DNA of 64,000 nucleotides from the NCBI RefSeq assembly GCF_035593305.1, contig NZ_CP141615.1, positions 1,116,001-1,180,000 of the forward strand. Reading direction: 5' to 3'. Shown piece after piece: positions 43,824 through 52,819 of the stretch (positions are counted from its first letter, which is position 1; each line of letters opens with the position of its first letter). The notes below the pieces were generated by a model, which was not told where the DNA came from, searched no databases, and saw nothing but the letters and a program-made list of their open reading frames with translations. Position numbers and translations under genes: made by a program. This stretch comes from Limnochorda sp. L945t (GTDB taxonomy: Bacteria; Bacillota; Limnochordia; Limnochordales; Geochordaceae).

Positions 43824-44852
43824 ATGGCAGTGGCGCGTGCGACGCGAAGCCCGTCGACCTTGTCGGGCAAGCAAAGGGCGGCGATCTTGCTCATCGCCCT
43901 CGGTCCGGAGATCTCCTCCCACGTGTTCAAACACCTGCGGGAAGAAGAGATCGAACAGTTGACGTTCGAGATCGCCTCCGTCCGGCGGGTGCTGCCCGAA
44001 GAGCAAGAGCGGGTGATGTTCGAGTTCCGCCAGATGATGCTGGCGCAACAGTTCATCACCCAGGGCGGCATCGAATACGCCCGGGAGCTGCTCGAGAAGG
44101 CGTTGGGGCCGCAGCGGGCGACCGAGATCATCCGCAGGCTCACCGCGTCGCTGCAGGTACGGCCGTTCGATTTCGCCCGGCGAGCCGATCCGCAGCAGCT
44201 GTTCAGTTTCATCCAGCACGAGCACCCGCAGACGATTGCCCTCATCATGGCGTACCTGCAGCCCGAGCAGGCGGCGGCGATTCTCTCGTCGCTGCCGCCG
44301 GAGCGCCAGGTGGAAGTGGCCAAACGCCTGGCGACCCTGGATCGAACGGCTCCCGAGGTACTCCGGGAGATCGAGGGGGCTCTCGAACGCAAGCTCTCGT
44401 CCGTGGTCACCCAGGACTTCACGGCGGCCGGCGGCGTGGACGCGGCGGTGGAGGTGCTCAACCAGGTCGACCGCTCCACGGAGAAGACCATCCTCGACGC
44501 GCTGGAGGAAGAAGATCCGGAGCTGGCCGAGGAGATCCGCAAGCGGATGTTCGTCTTCGAAGACATCGTGCTGCTCGACGACCGGTCCATCCAGCAGGTC
44601 CTGCGGGAAGTGGACAGCCGCGACCTGGCGCTGGCGCTGCGGACGGCCAGCGAAGACGTGCGGACGCGCATATTCCGCAACATCTCCAAGCGGGCCGGCG
44701 AGATGCTGCGCGAGGAGATGGAGTACATGGGCCCGGTGCGGCTGCGCGACGTAGAGGAGGCCCAGCAGCGCATCGTGGGCGTCATCCGCCGGCTCGAGGA
44801 AAGCGGGGATATCGTCATTGCTCGAGGCGGAAGCGAAGAGGTCCTCGTCTGA
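43824..44852 (+). CDS. fliG: Flagellar motor switch protein FliG
   Basis: The 342-aa C-ring protein transmits stator force. N domain: LSGKQRAAILLIALGPEISSHVFKHL. Middle: EHPQTIALIMAYLQPEQAAAILSSLPPERQ with the EHPQ motif. C domain: FEDIVLLDDRSIQQVLREVDSRDLALALR, including the charged residues that face MotA. It ends inside fliH (35-nt overlap). Confidence 0.97.
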   Translation: MAVARATRSPSTLSGKQRAAILLIALGPEISSHVFKHLREEEIEQLTFEIASVRRVLPEEQERVMFEFRQMMLAQQFITQGGIEYARELLEKALGPQRATEIIRRLTASLQVRPFDFARRADPQQLFSFIQHEHPQTIALIMAYLQPEQAAAILSSLPPERQVEVAKRLATLDRTAPEVLREIEGALERKLSSVVTQDFTAAGGVDAAVEVLNQVDRSTEKTILDALEEEDPELAEEIRKRMFVFEDIVLLDDRSIQQVLREVDSRDLALALRTASEDVRTRIFRNISKRAGEMLREEMEYMGPVRLRDVEEAQQRIVGVIRRLEESGDIVIARGGSEEVLV

Positions 44853-45681
44853 GGGGATCCGTCTCGTCAAGGCAAGCCGGGTGCAGATCGCCCCGCAGGT
44901 CCATTCGTTGGACAGGGCGCGCGGAGCCGGCCTGCGCCATCCCAACGGCCACGCGCTGCCCGCCTCGGGCGAGCACGCCGTGACGGCGGTGGTGTCGCCG
45001 GCCTTCCCGGGCCTGGCGGAGCCGGCGGGTGGGGCGCCAACGCCAGGTGGAAGCATCCGGCGCCTGCGCGCGCCGTCGGGCCGGTCGTGGGCTTCGTACC
45101 GGGAGCGGTGGCTTCGTCGCCTGGCGCAAGCCCGCCGCCAGGCGGAGCGGGCGCGGGAGCAGGCCCGGGAGGAGGGCTTCCGCGAAGGGATCGCGGCGGG
45201 GCGCGAGCAGGGGCGGCGCGAGGGCCTCGAAGAGCTGCAGGCTCGTCTCCAGGCCACTTTGCAGGCGCTGGGCTCGGCCGTGGAGGAGGCGGTGCGCCGG
45301 CGCGACGAGGCGCTTCGCCAGGCCGACGCCGACGTGGTGAAGCTGGCCCTGGCCGTCGCCGAGCGGGTCATCCGCCGGGAGGTGAGCGCCGGGCCGCAGG
45401 TGACCGCGGCCGTCCTCGGCTCGATCCTGCAGGAGATGCCGCAGCCGGCCGGGCGGGTGGTCGTGCGAGTCCACCCCGACGAGCACCGCCTGCTCACCGG
45501 CATGCAGCTGGAGATTCCCGGGCGTCCGGGCGCGCTCGAGGTCACGTGGGTGGCCGACCCGGCGGTCTCGCCGGGAGGCTGCCGGGTGGAGACCGAGATG
45601 GGCAGCATCGACGCGGGGCTGGAGACCCGGTTGAGCGGGGTGGCCGCCGCGGTGATGGACGTGATGCGCCGTGGCCGTTGA
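44818..45681 (+). CDS. fliH: Flagellar export stator FliH
   Basis: The 287-aa protein links the FliI ATPase to the export gate. A Pro/Gly-rich first third is followed by an Arg/Glu/Gln-rich coiled coil with GxxxG-type spacing (ARREQAREEGFREGIAAGREQGRREG region, about residues 100-160) and a C-terminal domain resembling the ATP synthase delta subunit (ALAVAERVIRREV...VRVHPDEHRLL). TTG start within fliG; it overlaps fliI by 11 nt. Confidence 0.9.
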   Translation: MLEAEAKRSSSEGIRLVKASRVQIAPQVHSLDRARGAGLRHPNGHALPASGEHAVTAVVSPAFPGLAEPAGGAPTPGGSIRRLRAPSGRSWASYRERWLRRLAQARRQAERAREQAREEGFREGIAAGREQGRREGLEELQARLQATLQALGSAVEEAVRRRDEALRQADADVVKLALAVAERVIRREVSAGPQVTAAVLGSILQEMPQPAGRVVVRVHPDEHRLLTGMQLEIPGRPGALEVTWVADPAVSPGGCRVETEMGSIDAGLETRLSGVAAAVMDVMRRGR

Positions 45682-46993
45682 CCTTTCGACCCTGGTCGAG
45701 GCGGTGCAGGAGGCGTCCGATGTGCGCCTCACCGGTGCGGTGAGCCGGGTGGTGGGGCTCACCATCGAGTCGACGGGGCCCGCGGTGCGCGTGGGCGACC
45801 TGGTCGAGGTGCACCGGCCGCCGGCCGAGCCCCTGGTGGCGGAAGTGGTCGGGTTTCGGGAGCGTTCGGCGATCCTGGTGCCCCTGGGCAGCGCGGAGGG
45901 GGTGGCGCCGGGCAGCCTGGTGGTCTCTCGCCGCCGCCCTCTTCGGGTGACGGTCGGCAAGGCCCTGCTCTCCCGGGTGCTCGACGGCCTCGGGCGACCG
46001 GCCGACGGGCGTGGTCCGGTGCCGGCCGAGTCTTCCTATCCCGTGGACAGGCCGGCCCCTGACCCCTTGCGCCGCCCGCGGATCTCCCAGGCCCTCTCCG
46101 TGGGCGTGCGGGCCATCGACGGGCTGCTCACCTGCGCGAAGGGGCAGCGGATCGGCATCTTCGCCGGGAGCGGCGTCGGCAAGAGCACGCTTCTCGGCAT
46201 GATGGCCCGGGGTACGTCGGCCGACGTGGTGGTGGTGGCCCTGGTGGGCGAGCGGGGCCGCGAGGTGCGCGACTTCATCGAGCGCGACCTGGAAGGGGCC
46301 ATGGACCGGGCCGTCGTGGTGGCGGCCACGTCGGACCAGCCTGCCATGGTGCGGGTGAAGGCGGCGTTCGTGGCGACGGCCATCGCCGAGTTTTTCCGGG
46401 ACCAGGGGCTGGACGTCCTGCTGATGATGGATTCCCTGACCCGGTTCTCCTACGCCCAGCGGGAGATCGGCCTGGCCGCCGGGGAACCCCCGGCGACGCG
46501 CGGCTACCCTCCCTCGGTCTTCGCCCTCCTGCCCCGGCTGCTGGAGCGGGCCGGCACGGCGGAGCGGGGCAGCATCACCGGCTTTTATACGGTGCTCGTG
46601 GACGGCGACGATCTCAACGAACCCATCGCCGACGCCAGCCGGGCCATCCTCGACGGCCACGTGGTGCTGTCCCGCTCGATCGCCGAGCGCCAGCACTACC
46701 CGGCCATCGACGTGCTGGCGAGCATCAGCCGCCTGATGGCCGAGGTGGCCGAGCCCTCGCACAAGGAGGCGGCCGCCCGGGTGCGGCGGCTCCTGGCCGC
46801 GTACCGGGACGTGGAGGACCTGGTGCACATCGGCGCCTACGTGAGAGGTTCTAACCCGGTCGCGGATCGGGCGCTGGACGCCCGGCCGGCCATCGACCGG
46901 TTCTTGCAGCAGGGTGTCTTCGAGCGCTCCTCGTTCCGGGAGACCGTGCAGGCGCTGGCCGACCTGGCCGCCTGGTACGGAGTCGAGCCATGA
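45671..46993 (+). CDS. fliI: Flagellum-specific ATPase FliI
   Basis: The 440-aa F1-beta-like ATPase energises or primes flagellar export. P-loop GIFAGSGVGKST lies near residues 162-173, with LVGERGREVRDFIE, Walker B LLMMDSLTRFSYAQREIGLA and PPATRGYPPSVFALLPRLLERAG. GTG start; 4-nt overlap with fliJ. Confidence 0.97.
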   Translation: MAVDLSTLVEAVQEASDVRLTGAVSRVVGLTIESTGPAVRVGDLVEVHRPPAEPLVAEVVGFRERSAILVPLGSAEGVAPGSLVVSRRRPLRVTVGKALLSRVLDGLGRPADGRGPVPAESSYPVDRPAPDPLRRPRISQALSVGVRAIDGLLTCAKGQRIGIFAGSGVGKSTLLGMMARGTSADVVVVALVGERGREVRDFIERDLEGAMDRAVVVAATSDQPAMVRVKAAFVATAIAEFFRDQGLDVLLMMDSLTRFSYAQREIGLAAGEPPATRGYPPSVFALLPRLLERAGTAERGSITGFYTVLVDGDDLNEPIADASRAILDGHVVLSRSIAERQHYPAIDVLASISRLMAEVAEPSHKEAAARVRRLLAAYRDVEDLVHIGAYVRGSNPVADRALDARPAIDRFLQQGVFERSSFRETVQALADLAAWYGVEP

Positions 46994-47466
46994 AGCGCTT
47001 CCGCTTCCGCATGGAGCGCATCCTGCGACTGCGCCGGCAGAGCCTCGACGTGGAGCGCACGAAGATGGCCGAGGCGCTGCGGCTGGAGCAGGCGGCCCAG
47101 CAGGCGTACGCGGCGGGCGAGGAGCGCAGGGTGCGATACCTCGCGGCCCTGAGCGAGTCGGTGGCGGCGAGCGCGCCGGGCAGTGGGGTCGAGGGCGCCG
47201 TTCTGGCGGAGCGCCTGGGGGTGCTGGCGGAGCTCAGCCGGCGTCGGGCTTACTGGGACGTGCAGCGGGTGGAGGCCCGGCGCCAGGTGGAAAAGCAGCG
47301 GGCGATGGTGGTGGAGGCCCACCGGGCGGTGCGGGTGCTGGAACTCCTGAGAGACCGGCGCAGGGCCGAGTACCTACGGCAACTGGAGCGGGACGAGCAA
47401 GCCCTGCTCGACGAGGCCGGGTCGCAGGGGTTCGTGCGGCGTCGGGGCAACGGGTATGGGAGGTGA
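46990..47466 (+). CDS. fliJ: Flagellar export chaperone FliJ
   Basis: The 158-aa protein is an all-helical coiled coil (FRFRMERILRLRRQSLDVERTKMAEAL...) that fits the centre of the FliI hexamer like the gamma subunit of ATP synthase. The family start and length match. ATG overlaps the fliI stop; the end overlaps the next gene by 11 nt. Confidence 0.92.
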   Translation: MKRFRFRMERILRLRRQSLDVERTKMAEALRLEQAAQQAYAAGEERRVRYLAALSESVAASAPGSGVEGAVLAERLGVLAELSRRRAYWDVQRVEARRQVEKQRAMVVEAHRAVRVLELLRDRRRAEYLRQLERDEQALLDEAGSQGFVRRRGNGYGR

Positions 47467-48067
47467 GCGCAGGGTGCGCCAGCTCTGGTGGTCGCTCATC
47501 GCCCTCATCGCTTCGGTGGCGCTCGGCGTCTGGGTGCTCAGCGTGGCAGGCGTGCTGGACCTGGGCGGGGCCGTGGCCGCACAGCTACGGCGGCTGCCCG
47601 GCGTTGCCGATTACATTACTGCCTACCAGAAGGGGGTGAACTTGGAGAAGTCGCAGGCGGCGGCCCGCCAGGAGATGGCCGCGCGGGAAAAGGCGCTGGA
47701 GGAGCGTGCCCGCCAGCTGGACGCCATGGCCAAGGAGCTCGACAAGCGCAAGCTCGAGCTCGATGCTCGCCAGCAGGCCCTGGACCAGCGGGAGGCGCAG
47801 CTTACGGCTCGGGAGCAGTCTCTGACGGGCGCGGCCGACCGGGAGCGCTACTACCGGGAGCTCGTCGAGGCCGTGGCGCAGATGAGGCCGGAGCAGGCTG
47901 CTCCGGTCATCGAGCAGCTCGACCTGGAGCTGGCGCGCCGGCTGCTCGGCTCGATGGAGCCGCGGCAAGCCGGGGCCATTCTCGGCAAGCTCGACCCCAA
48001 GGTGGCCTCCCGCATCCTCGAAGCGGTGAGCCAATTGTCCCCGACGACCCAAGCGGGAAGGAGGTGA
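47456..48067 (+). CDS. MotE/YlxF-like protein with MgtE N-terminal domain
   Basis: The 203-aa protein has one N-terminal transmembrane helix (about residues 10-30), a coiled coil (about 60-125) and a C-terminal MgtE-N-like domain (MRPEQAAPVIEQLDLELARRLLGSMEPRQAGAILGKLDPKVASRILEAVSQL). YlxF/FlaA-locus proteins occupy this place between fliJ and fliK in Bacillus, and MotE-type proteins assist stator or export functions in other bacteria; the exact role here is inferred. Confidence 0.85.
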   Translation: MGGERRVRQLWWSLIALIASVALGVWVLSVAGVLDLGGAVAAQLRRLPGVADYITAYQKGVNLEKSQAAARQEMAAREKALEERARQLDAMAKELDKRKLELDARQQALDQREAQLTAREQSLTGAADRERYYRELVEAVAQMRPEQAAPVIEQLDLELARRLLGSMEPRQAGAILGKLDPKVASRILEAVSQLSPTTQAGRR

Positions 48068-48072
48068 AAGGC

Positions 48073-50127
48073 ATGACGACGGCAGCAACAGGACTGGTCG
48101 CGGCGCCGGCAACCGGGGCCCCCAGGGCCTCGGTCAAGCCGTCGCCGCCGGGCAAGCCGGCGGCGACGAGAGGCGGTGCGGGGGTCGACGGGAGCCCGGA
48201 CGACTTCGAGACAGCCCTCGAGCGGGCTCGCCAGGAGGGCGCCGGCTCCTCCCCGGCCACGACGGGTGCGACCTCCCGGGCGCAAGGCTCGGGGCGCACC
48301 CTGGAGCACCGGCCCGGCCAGGCGGAAGGGGCTGCCGGGGGCCCGGCGGGCCAGCCGGAGGGGGAAGAGGCCTCCGATGCCGGCGGCGAGACCCCCGCGC
48401 TCGAAGGCGTACTGCCGGGGCTCGCCTGGTCGGGCGTGCAGGCCCTGGCAGTTTCGGGCGGGCCCGCGCCAGGGATGGCCTTCCCCGGCGAAACCGCGGA
48501 AGGTGTGGCGGCGGGCGCGGGGTCAGGCGCTTCGGGCACTGACCTCGTATGGGGCCTGGCGGTCGTCTCCGGCGTGGCGAACGTCCAGGCGCCGGGCGGG
48601 CAGCCGGCCGGCACCGTACCGGCCGGGCTTACCGGGACCCCCACGCCAATCGGCTCGGAAGGGGTAGCAGGCGCGTTGGGCCCCGAAGTCCCGGGTAGCG
48701 CAGTCCGGGGCGGAGAGATACCGGCCGTACCGGCGGACGGGGAGAGACCCGGCGGCGGGCCTGGAGCACAGGGCACGGGCGCGTATCCCGTGCAGGAAGC
48801 AATCCCGGCAGGGGCCCGCGTGCCGGGGGCCGGGCAAGCCCAGGGGACCGCCTCCCGGGTCCTGCCCGCCGGCACCGTCACCGGCGGGACGGGCGGGCCC
48901 TACCCGGCGGCCGCGCCGGGCGGCGGCACCGGGGGCATGTCCGAGGGAGGGCGGATGAGCGAGTCGGGGCCGCCCGGTGTCACCGGACCCCAGCTCTTCC
49001 GCGACCTCGAGAAGGCTACGGCTCGGGCAGCGTGGGGTCATGAGGGTGGCCCGGAGCCGGGAACCGGTCCCGGGCAGGTGCTCCATCCGGCCGGCGGTAC
49101 GGCGGCTGCGGGCGGCGACGCGACGTCCGGGCCGGCCCTCGACGAGGGCGAGGGTGCTCCGGCGGCTGGCTCCGGGGACTTTCCGGGGCCTGCCGGGGAC
49201 GTCCTCCCGGATGGAGAGGGTGCGCCGGCTGTTTCCGGCGCCTCGGAGACCCTCTACACCCTCCGCCCCGAGACGCTGCGCCGGGTCTCCCAGGACGCGG
49301 CAGCCTCCCCAGGGCGAGCCGCTACCGGCCATCCTGGGGCCCCGTCACCGGACCCGGAGCCGGCAGCAGTACCCGGAGCCGGTGCACAAACCACCCAGGC
49401 CACGGCACCGGCCCAACCGGGCCACCCGGCAACCGGCCAGGGCGGACCGGAGGCCGGGCGTGAGCGCGGCCACCGACCCGGCGCCGCCGGGGACGCCCCG
49501 GAGCGTCCCGGAACGCCGGTGGCTCCGGCAGGGCACGGGTCGGGCATGCTCTCCGATGCTGCGGGGGAGCGCACCACCGTGCTTTCACCCGTGGATCCGT
49601 CATCGCCCCCCGACTCTGCGCCGGCGCCCCACCGGCCCGCCGAAGGGCCGGCGGCAGCCCGTGCCGTGGCCGAACAGGTGGCCCGGTGGATCGAGCAGGC
49701 GGGCCGGCCGCTCGACGTGCGCAGGGTGGAGGTGCTCTCGGCGCGGCTGGGCCCGGACGGCGGCGACGTCCGGCTCCAGGTCTACCCGCCCGAGCTGGGA
49801 CGGATCGATCTCCACCTCACCACCGACCACGGGCGCCTGACCGTCCACGTCCTGGCCCGCCATCCGGAAACGGGCCAGCTGCTCCAGCAGCAGGCGGGCG
49901 CGCTGGAGGAGGCCCTGCAGCAGGCGGGGCTCCAACTGGCGGGGTTCTCGGTGGAGGTCGGCCAGCACTTCTCGCAGGGTTCCCCGGGCACCTGGGGGGC
50001 CGATACCCGGGCAGTCCCGGCGGGCTGGGTGTTCGCCGAGGTCTCGCCCGACGGGCACGAACTGGCCGCTGCCGGCCGCCCGGCATGGGTGCGGCTCGGC
50101 ATGGCGGCGGTGGACGTGAGGGTATGA
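48073..50127 (+). CDS. fliK: Flagellar hook-length control protein FliK
   Basis: The 684-aa protein has an ideal AAGGAGGTGA site 6 nt before its ATG. Residues 1 to about 520 are a low-complexity Gly/Pro/Ala/Thr-rich region, fitting the extended molecular-ruler part of FliK. The C-terminal Flg_hook domain (VARWIEQAGRPLDVRRVEVLSARLGPDGGDVRLQVYPPELGRIDLHL...LQQQAGALEEALQQAG) switches export specificity. FliK is usually 350-650 aa, so this is long. Assignment rests on the C-terminal domain and position before flgD. Confidence 0.9.
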   Translation: MTTAATGLVAAPATGAPRASVKPSPPGKPAATRGGAGVDGSPDDFETALERARQEGAGSSPATTGATSRAQGSGRTLEHRPGQAEGAAGGPAGQPEGEEASDAGGETPALEGVLPGLAWSGVQALAVSGGPAPGMAFPGETAEGVAAGAGSGASGTDLVWGLAVVSGVANVQAPGGQPAGTVPAGLTGTPTPIGSEGVAGALGPEVPGSAVRGGEIPAVPADGERPGGGPGAQGTGAYPVQEAIPAGARVPGAGQAQGTASRVLPAGTVTGGTGGPYPAAAPGGGTGGMSEGGRMSESGPPGVTGPQLFRDLEKATARAAWGHEGGPEPGTGPGQVLHPAGGTAAAGGDATSGPALDEGEGAPAAGSGDFPGPAGDVLPDGEGAPAVSGASETLYTLRPETLRRVSQDAAASPGRAATGHPGAPSPDPEPAAVPGAGAQTTQATAPAQPGHPATGQGGPEAGRERGHRPGAAGDAPERPGTPVAPAGHGSGMLSDAAGERTTVLSPVDPSSPPDSAPAPHRPAEGPAAARAVAEQVARWIEQAGRPLDVRRVEVLSARLGPDGGDVRLQVYPPELGRIDLHLTTDHGRLTVHVLARHPETGQLLQQQAGALEEALQQAGLQLAGFSVEVGQHFSQGSPGTWGADTRAVPAGWVFAEVSPDGHELAAAGRPAWVRLGMAAVDVRV

Positions 50128-50151
50128 AGGCAAAAGAGGAGGTGACAGGCA

Positions 50152-50571
50152 TTGAGTACGGCCGTTGACGGGACGAGCACATACGGGGTTGCGGCAAAGA
50201 CCGCGTCGTCGTGGCTCTCGCAGGGCCAGGAGGTCAGCACGGACGACTTCCTCAAGCTCCTGACGCTGCAGCTCAAGTACCAGAACCCCCTGGAACCCAT
50301 GAAGGAGACGGAGTTCGTCACGCAGCTCGCGCAGTTCAGCCAGCTCGAGGCCGAGCGGGGGATCCACGCGCTGACGGCGCGCCTGGTCGAGACCCAGATG
50401 CTCTCGCAGGCGGCCGAGCTGCTGGGGCGCACGGTGCTCCTGCGGCCGCCGGACTCGGATGAGTTCGTGCAAGGCGTCGTGGAGAAGGTCAAGGTGGTCG
50501 ACGGCATGCCCCGCCTCGTGGTGGGCGGCCAGGAGTATCCCCTCTCCGACGTGGCAGAGGTCGTGAAGTGA
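50152..50571 (+). CDS. flgD: Flagellar hook assembly protein FlgD (short form)
   Basis: The 139-aa product contains the N-terminal capping domain (VSTDDFLKLLTLQLKYQNPLEPMKETEFVTQLAQFSQLE) and a small beta region (GRTVLLRPPD...VVEKVKVVDGMPRLVVGGQEYPLSDVAEV). The Fn3/tudor part of longer FlgD proteins is absent, as in Bacillus. TTG start after AGGAGGTGACAGGCA. Confidence 0.95.
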   Translation: MSTAVDGTSTYGVAAKTASSWLSQGQEVSTDDFLKLLTLQLKYQNPLEPMKETEFVTQLAQFSQLEAERGIHALTARLVETQMLSQAAELLGRTVLLRPPDSDEFVQGVVEKVKVVDGMPRLVVGGQEYPLSDVAEVVK

Positions 50572-50972
50572 TGGTGGGGCCACAGGGCATCGGAGCCAAC
50601 GGCAACGCTCGCCCGGTGCAACCGGCCGGACGACCCCGGCCGGCGCCGCCGGCGCTGCCGACCGGGGCGAGGGGCGGGTCGTTCCAGCAGATCCTGGGCG
50701 AGGCCATCGCTCGCCGGGAAGGCTTACGCTTCTCCGCCCACGCGCAGCGGCGGCTGGCCGAGCGCCGGATCGCCCTCACGCCGGAGCGGCGGGAGCGCCT
50801 GGAGGAGGGCGTGGCCCGGGCCGAGGCCAAGGGGGCCCGGGAAGCGGTGGTGATGATCGACCGGCTGGCGTTCGTGGTGAGCGTCAAAAACCGGACGGTC
50901 ATCACGGTGGTCGACGAACCGCAACTCAAGGAGAACGTGTTCACCAACATCGACAGCGTCGTGTTCGGTTGA
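50571..50972 (+). CDS. Flagellar operon protein, TIGR02530 family
   Basis: The 133-aa protein has a Pro/Ala-rich start and the conserved core SFQQILGEAIARREGLRFSAHAQRRLAERRIALTPERRERLEEGVARAEAKGAREAVVMIDRLAFVVSVKNRTVITVVDE. This family occurs between flgD and flgE in Clostridia; its function is unknown. The ATG is used here, one codon after a GTG that overlaps the flgD stop. Confidence 0.88.
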   Translation: MVGPQGIGANGNARPVQPAGRPRPAPPALPTGARGGSFQQILGEAIARREGLRFSAHAQRRLAERRIALTPERRERLEEGVARAEAKGAREAVVMIDRLAFVVSVKNRTVITVVDEPQLKENVFTNIDSVVFG

Positions 50973-51100
50973 ACGGCGCCACGAAGGCGAACGATGCGCC
51001 GTCGGCAGGCCGGACCTCCGGTGGGAGGAAGCCTGCCGCGAACGGGCGGCCGCCGAACGACGGAGGCAGCCGCCTCGAAGGCAGGGAGGTCAGGGAGCGG

Positions 51101-52321
51101 ATGTTACGGTCCCTTTTCTCGGGCGTGTCGGGCATGCGCACGCACCAGCTCGACATGGACGTGATCGCCGATAACATCGCCAACGTCAACACGACGGGCT
51201 TCAAGGCGAGCAGGATGACGTTCAAGGAGGTGTACAGCCAGCTCCTCAAGGGGGCGCGTGCGCCTCTCGGCAACATGGGGGGTGTCAACCCGGTACAGGT
51301 GGGCCTGGGCGTGACGACCGGGTCGACGGATACGCTGTTTACCCAGGGCGCTCCCCAGGCGACCGGGCGGGACACCGACCTCTCCATCAACGGCAACGGC
51401 TTTTTCGTGCTGACGGACGGCACCAACCGGTACTACACGCGGGCCGGAAACTTCACCGTGGACAGCAACGGCAGCCTCGTCTACACCAACGGCATGAAGG
51501 TACTCGGGTGGAACGCCAAGACCGGTGTAGCAGGTGCCTGGGTCATCGACACCAACGCGGACGCTGAACCCATCGACCTCTCCAGGGTGACGTCAATGCC
51601 GCCGAAACGAACGGAGAACGTGAGCCTCGGAGGGAATCTGAGCAGCGACCCCAATGCACCTGCTCAAGTCATCCGGTCCCTGGATATCTTCGATTCCCTG
51701 GGTGCAGTACACACCTTGCAGCTCACGTTCGATAGGCAAGCGAATACCAATGACTGGGATGTCTCGGCATCACTTGATGGTGCTCCGTCGACCGTGTCCC
51801 CCGGGAGTATCACCTTCGATGATTCAGGGGTACCGGACCCGCCTGCCGCCCCGCTGACAGTCAACCTTGCTGTGGGTTGGACTTTGTCGGTTGGCTGGAA
51901 TGGCATGACGAGTAACGCCGCCGAGAGCAGCCCCAGCGTGCTCACGCGGGACGGGTATGCGCCGGGTTCGCTGGTGCGCTTCACCATCGACGACCTGGGC
52001 GTGATCAAAGGGGTCTTCTCCAACGACATGACCATGGATCTGGCACGCATCGCGCTGGCGACGTTCCCCAACCAGGAGGGGCTCGTGAAGCAGTCGGACA
52101 CGCTGTTCACCGAGTCCGGCAACAGCGGCCCGGCCAACGTCGACGCCCCGGGCGTGGGCAACCGAGGGTTGCTGATCCCGGGCTTCCTCGAGATGTCCAA
52201 CGTGGACCTGTCGCAGGAGTTCACCAACCTGATCCTCGCCCAGCGAGGGTTCCAGGCCAACTCCCGGGTCATCACCACGTCGGACGAGATGCTCCAGGAG
52301 CTCATGACGTTGAAGCGCTAA
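51101..52321 (+). CDS. flgE: Flagellar hook protein FlgE
   Basis: The 406-aa hook subunit starts MLRSLFSGVSGMRTHQLDMDVIADNIANVNTTGFKASRMTFKE and ends with FLEMSNVDLSQEFTNLILAQRGFQANSRVITTSDEMLQELMTLKR. Both ends form the D0 domain. INGNGFFVL and YTRAGNFTVDSNG are D1 motifs. The D2 region (about 51700-51900) has lower GC than the rest. ATG 51101 has GGGAG at good spacing; the frame is open 44 codons upstream but no homologue begins there. Confidence 0.95.
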   Translation: MLRSLFSGVSGMRTHQLDMDVIADNIANVNTTGFKASRMTFKEVYSQLLKGARAPLGNMGGVNPVQVGLGVTTGSTDTLFTQGAPQATGRDTDLSINGNGFFVLTDGTNRYYTRAGNFTVDSNGSLVYTNGMKVLGWNAKTGVAGAWVIDTNADAEPIDLSRVTSMPPKRTENVSLGGNLSSDPNAPAQVIRSLDIFDSLGAVHTLQLTFDRQANTNDWDVSASLDGAPSTVSPGSITFDDSGVPDPPAAPLTVNLAVGWTLSVGWNGMTSNAAESSPSVLTRDGYAPGSLVRFTIDDLGVIKGVFSNDMTMDLARIALATFPNQEGLVKQSDTLFTESGNSGPANVDAPGVGNRGLLIPGFLEMSNVDLSQEFTNLILAQRGFQANSRVITTSDEMLQELMTLKR

Positions 52322-52328
52322 GGGCAAG

Positions 52329-52373
52329 GCCGGGGCGGCGGGGGACGGGACGGTCTCCCGTCGCCGCCCCGGC
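52329..52373 (+). terminator. Large hairpin inside the flagellar operon, after flgE
   Basis: GCCGGGGCGGCG (52329-52340) and CGCCGCCCCGGC (52362-52373) are perfect 12-bp arms. An inner stem ACGGGA/TCCCGT (52345-52350 with 52356-52361) extends it after a GGGG bulge. It begins 8 nt after the flgE stop. No T-run follows, so it may stabilise the 3' end of the early transcript or attenuate rather than fully terminate. Confidence 0.65.
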
Positions 52374-52483
52374 GACGTGCGGACGGAGAGGGCGTAGGTT
52401 GCAGGAAGCCCGGCCGCAGGCACGGGCCGGGCCGGGGGCCGCAGGCCGCAGCGAGGCGGCCCGGTCGAAGCGAGGAGGCCGGC

Positions 52484-52768
52484 ATGGCCATGATCAAAGT
52501 CCACCGGCTCGACGGCAAGGAGTTCGTCGTCAATGCCGACCTCATCGAAACGGTCGAAAAGACGCCGGACACGGTCATCTCGCTCGCCACGGGGCGCAAG
52601 CACGTGGTGGCCGAGAGCGTGGACGAGGTGATCCGGTTGGTGGTGGAGTTCAACCGGCAGCGGATGCGCCCCGAGACCCTCTCCGCCGGCGAACGACCCT
52701 CCGTCGGACGGGGCGCCGTCGCAGGGCAGGCCTCCCAGAGCGAGCGCCTCGAACCCGAGCGGAAGTAG
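52484..52768 (+). CDS. flbD: FlbD/SwrD family flagellar protein
   Basis: The 94-aa protein has the FlbD core IKVHRLDGKEFVVNADLIETVEKTPDTVISLATGRKHVVAESVDEVIRLVVEFNR; in Bacillus the equivalent SwrD raises motor power. A 30-residue polar tail is added. GAGGAGG precedes the ATG. It lies before motA as in several Clostridia. Confidence 0.93.
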   Translation: MAMIKVHRLDGKEFVVNADLIETVEKTPDTVISLATGRKHVVAESVDEVIRLVVEFNRQRMRPETLSAGERPSVGRGAVAGQASQSERLEPERK

Positions 52769-52819
52769 AGCGGCGACGCACCAGGAAGGACCCGGTGCAG
52801 GGCAGGAGGTCCGCGGGCT

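Noticed and set aside
50969..51100. 44-codon N-terminal extension of flgE
   Set aside because: FlgE proteins begin at MLRSLFSGVSGM, and a good ribosome-binding site precedes ATG 51101; the extension is low-complexity Gly/Arg-rich.
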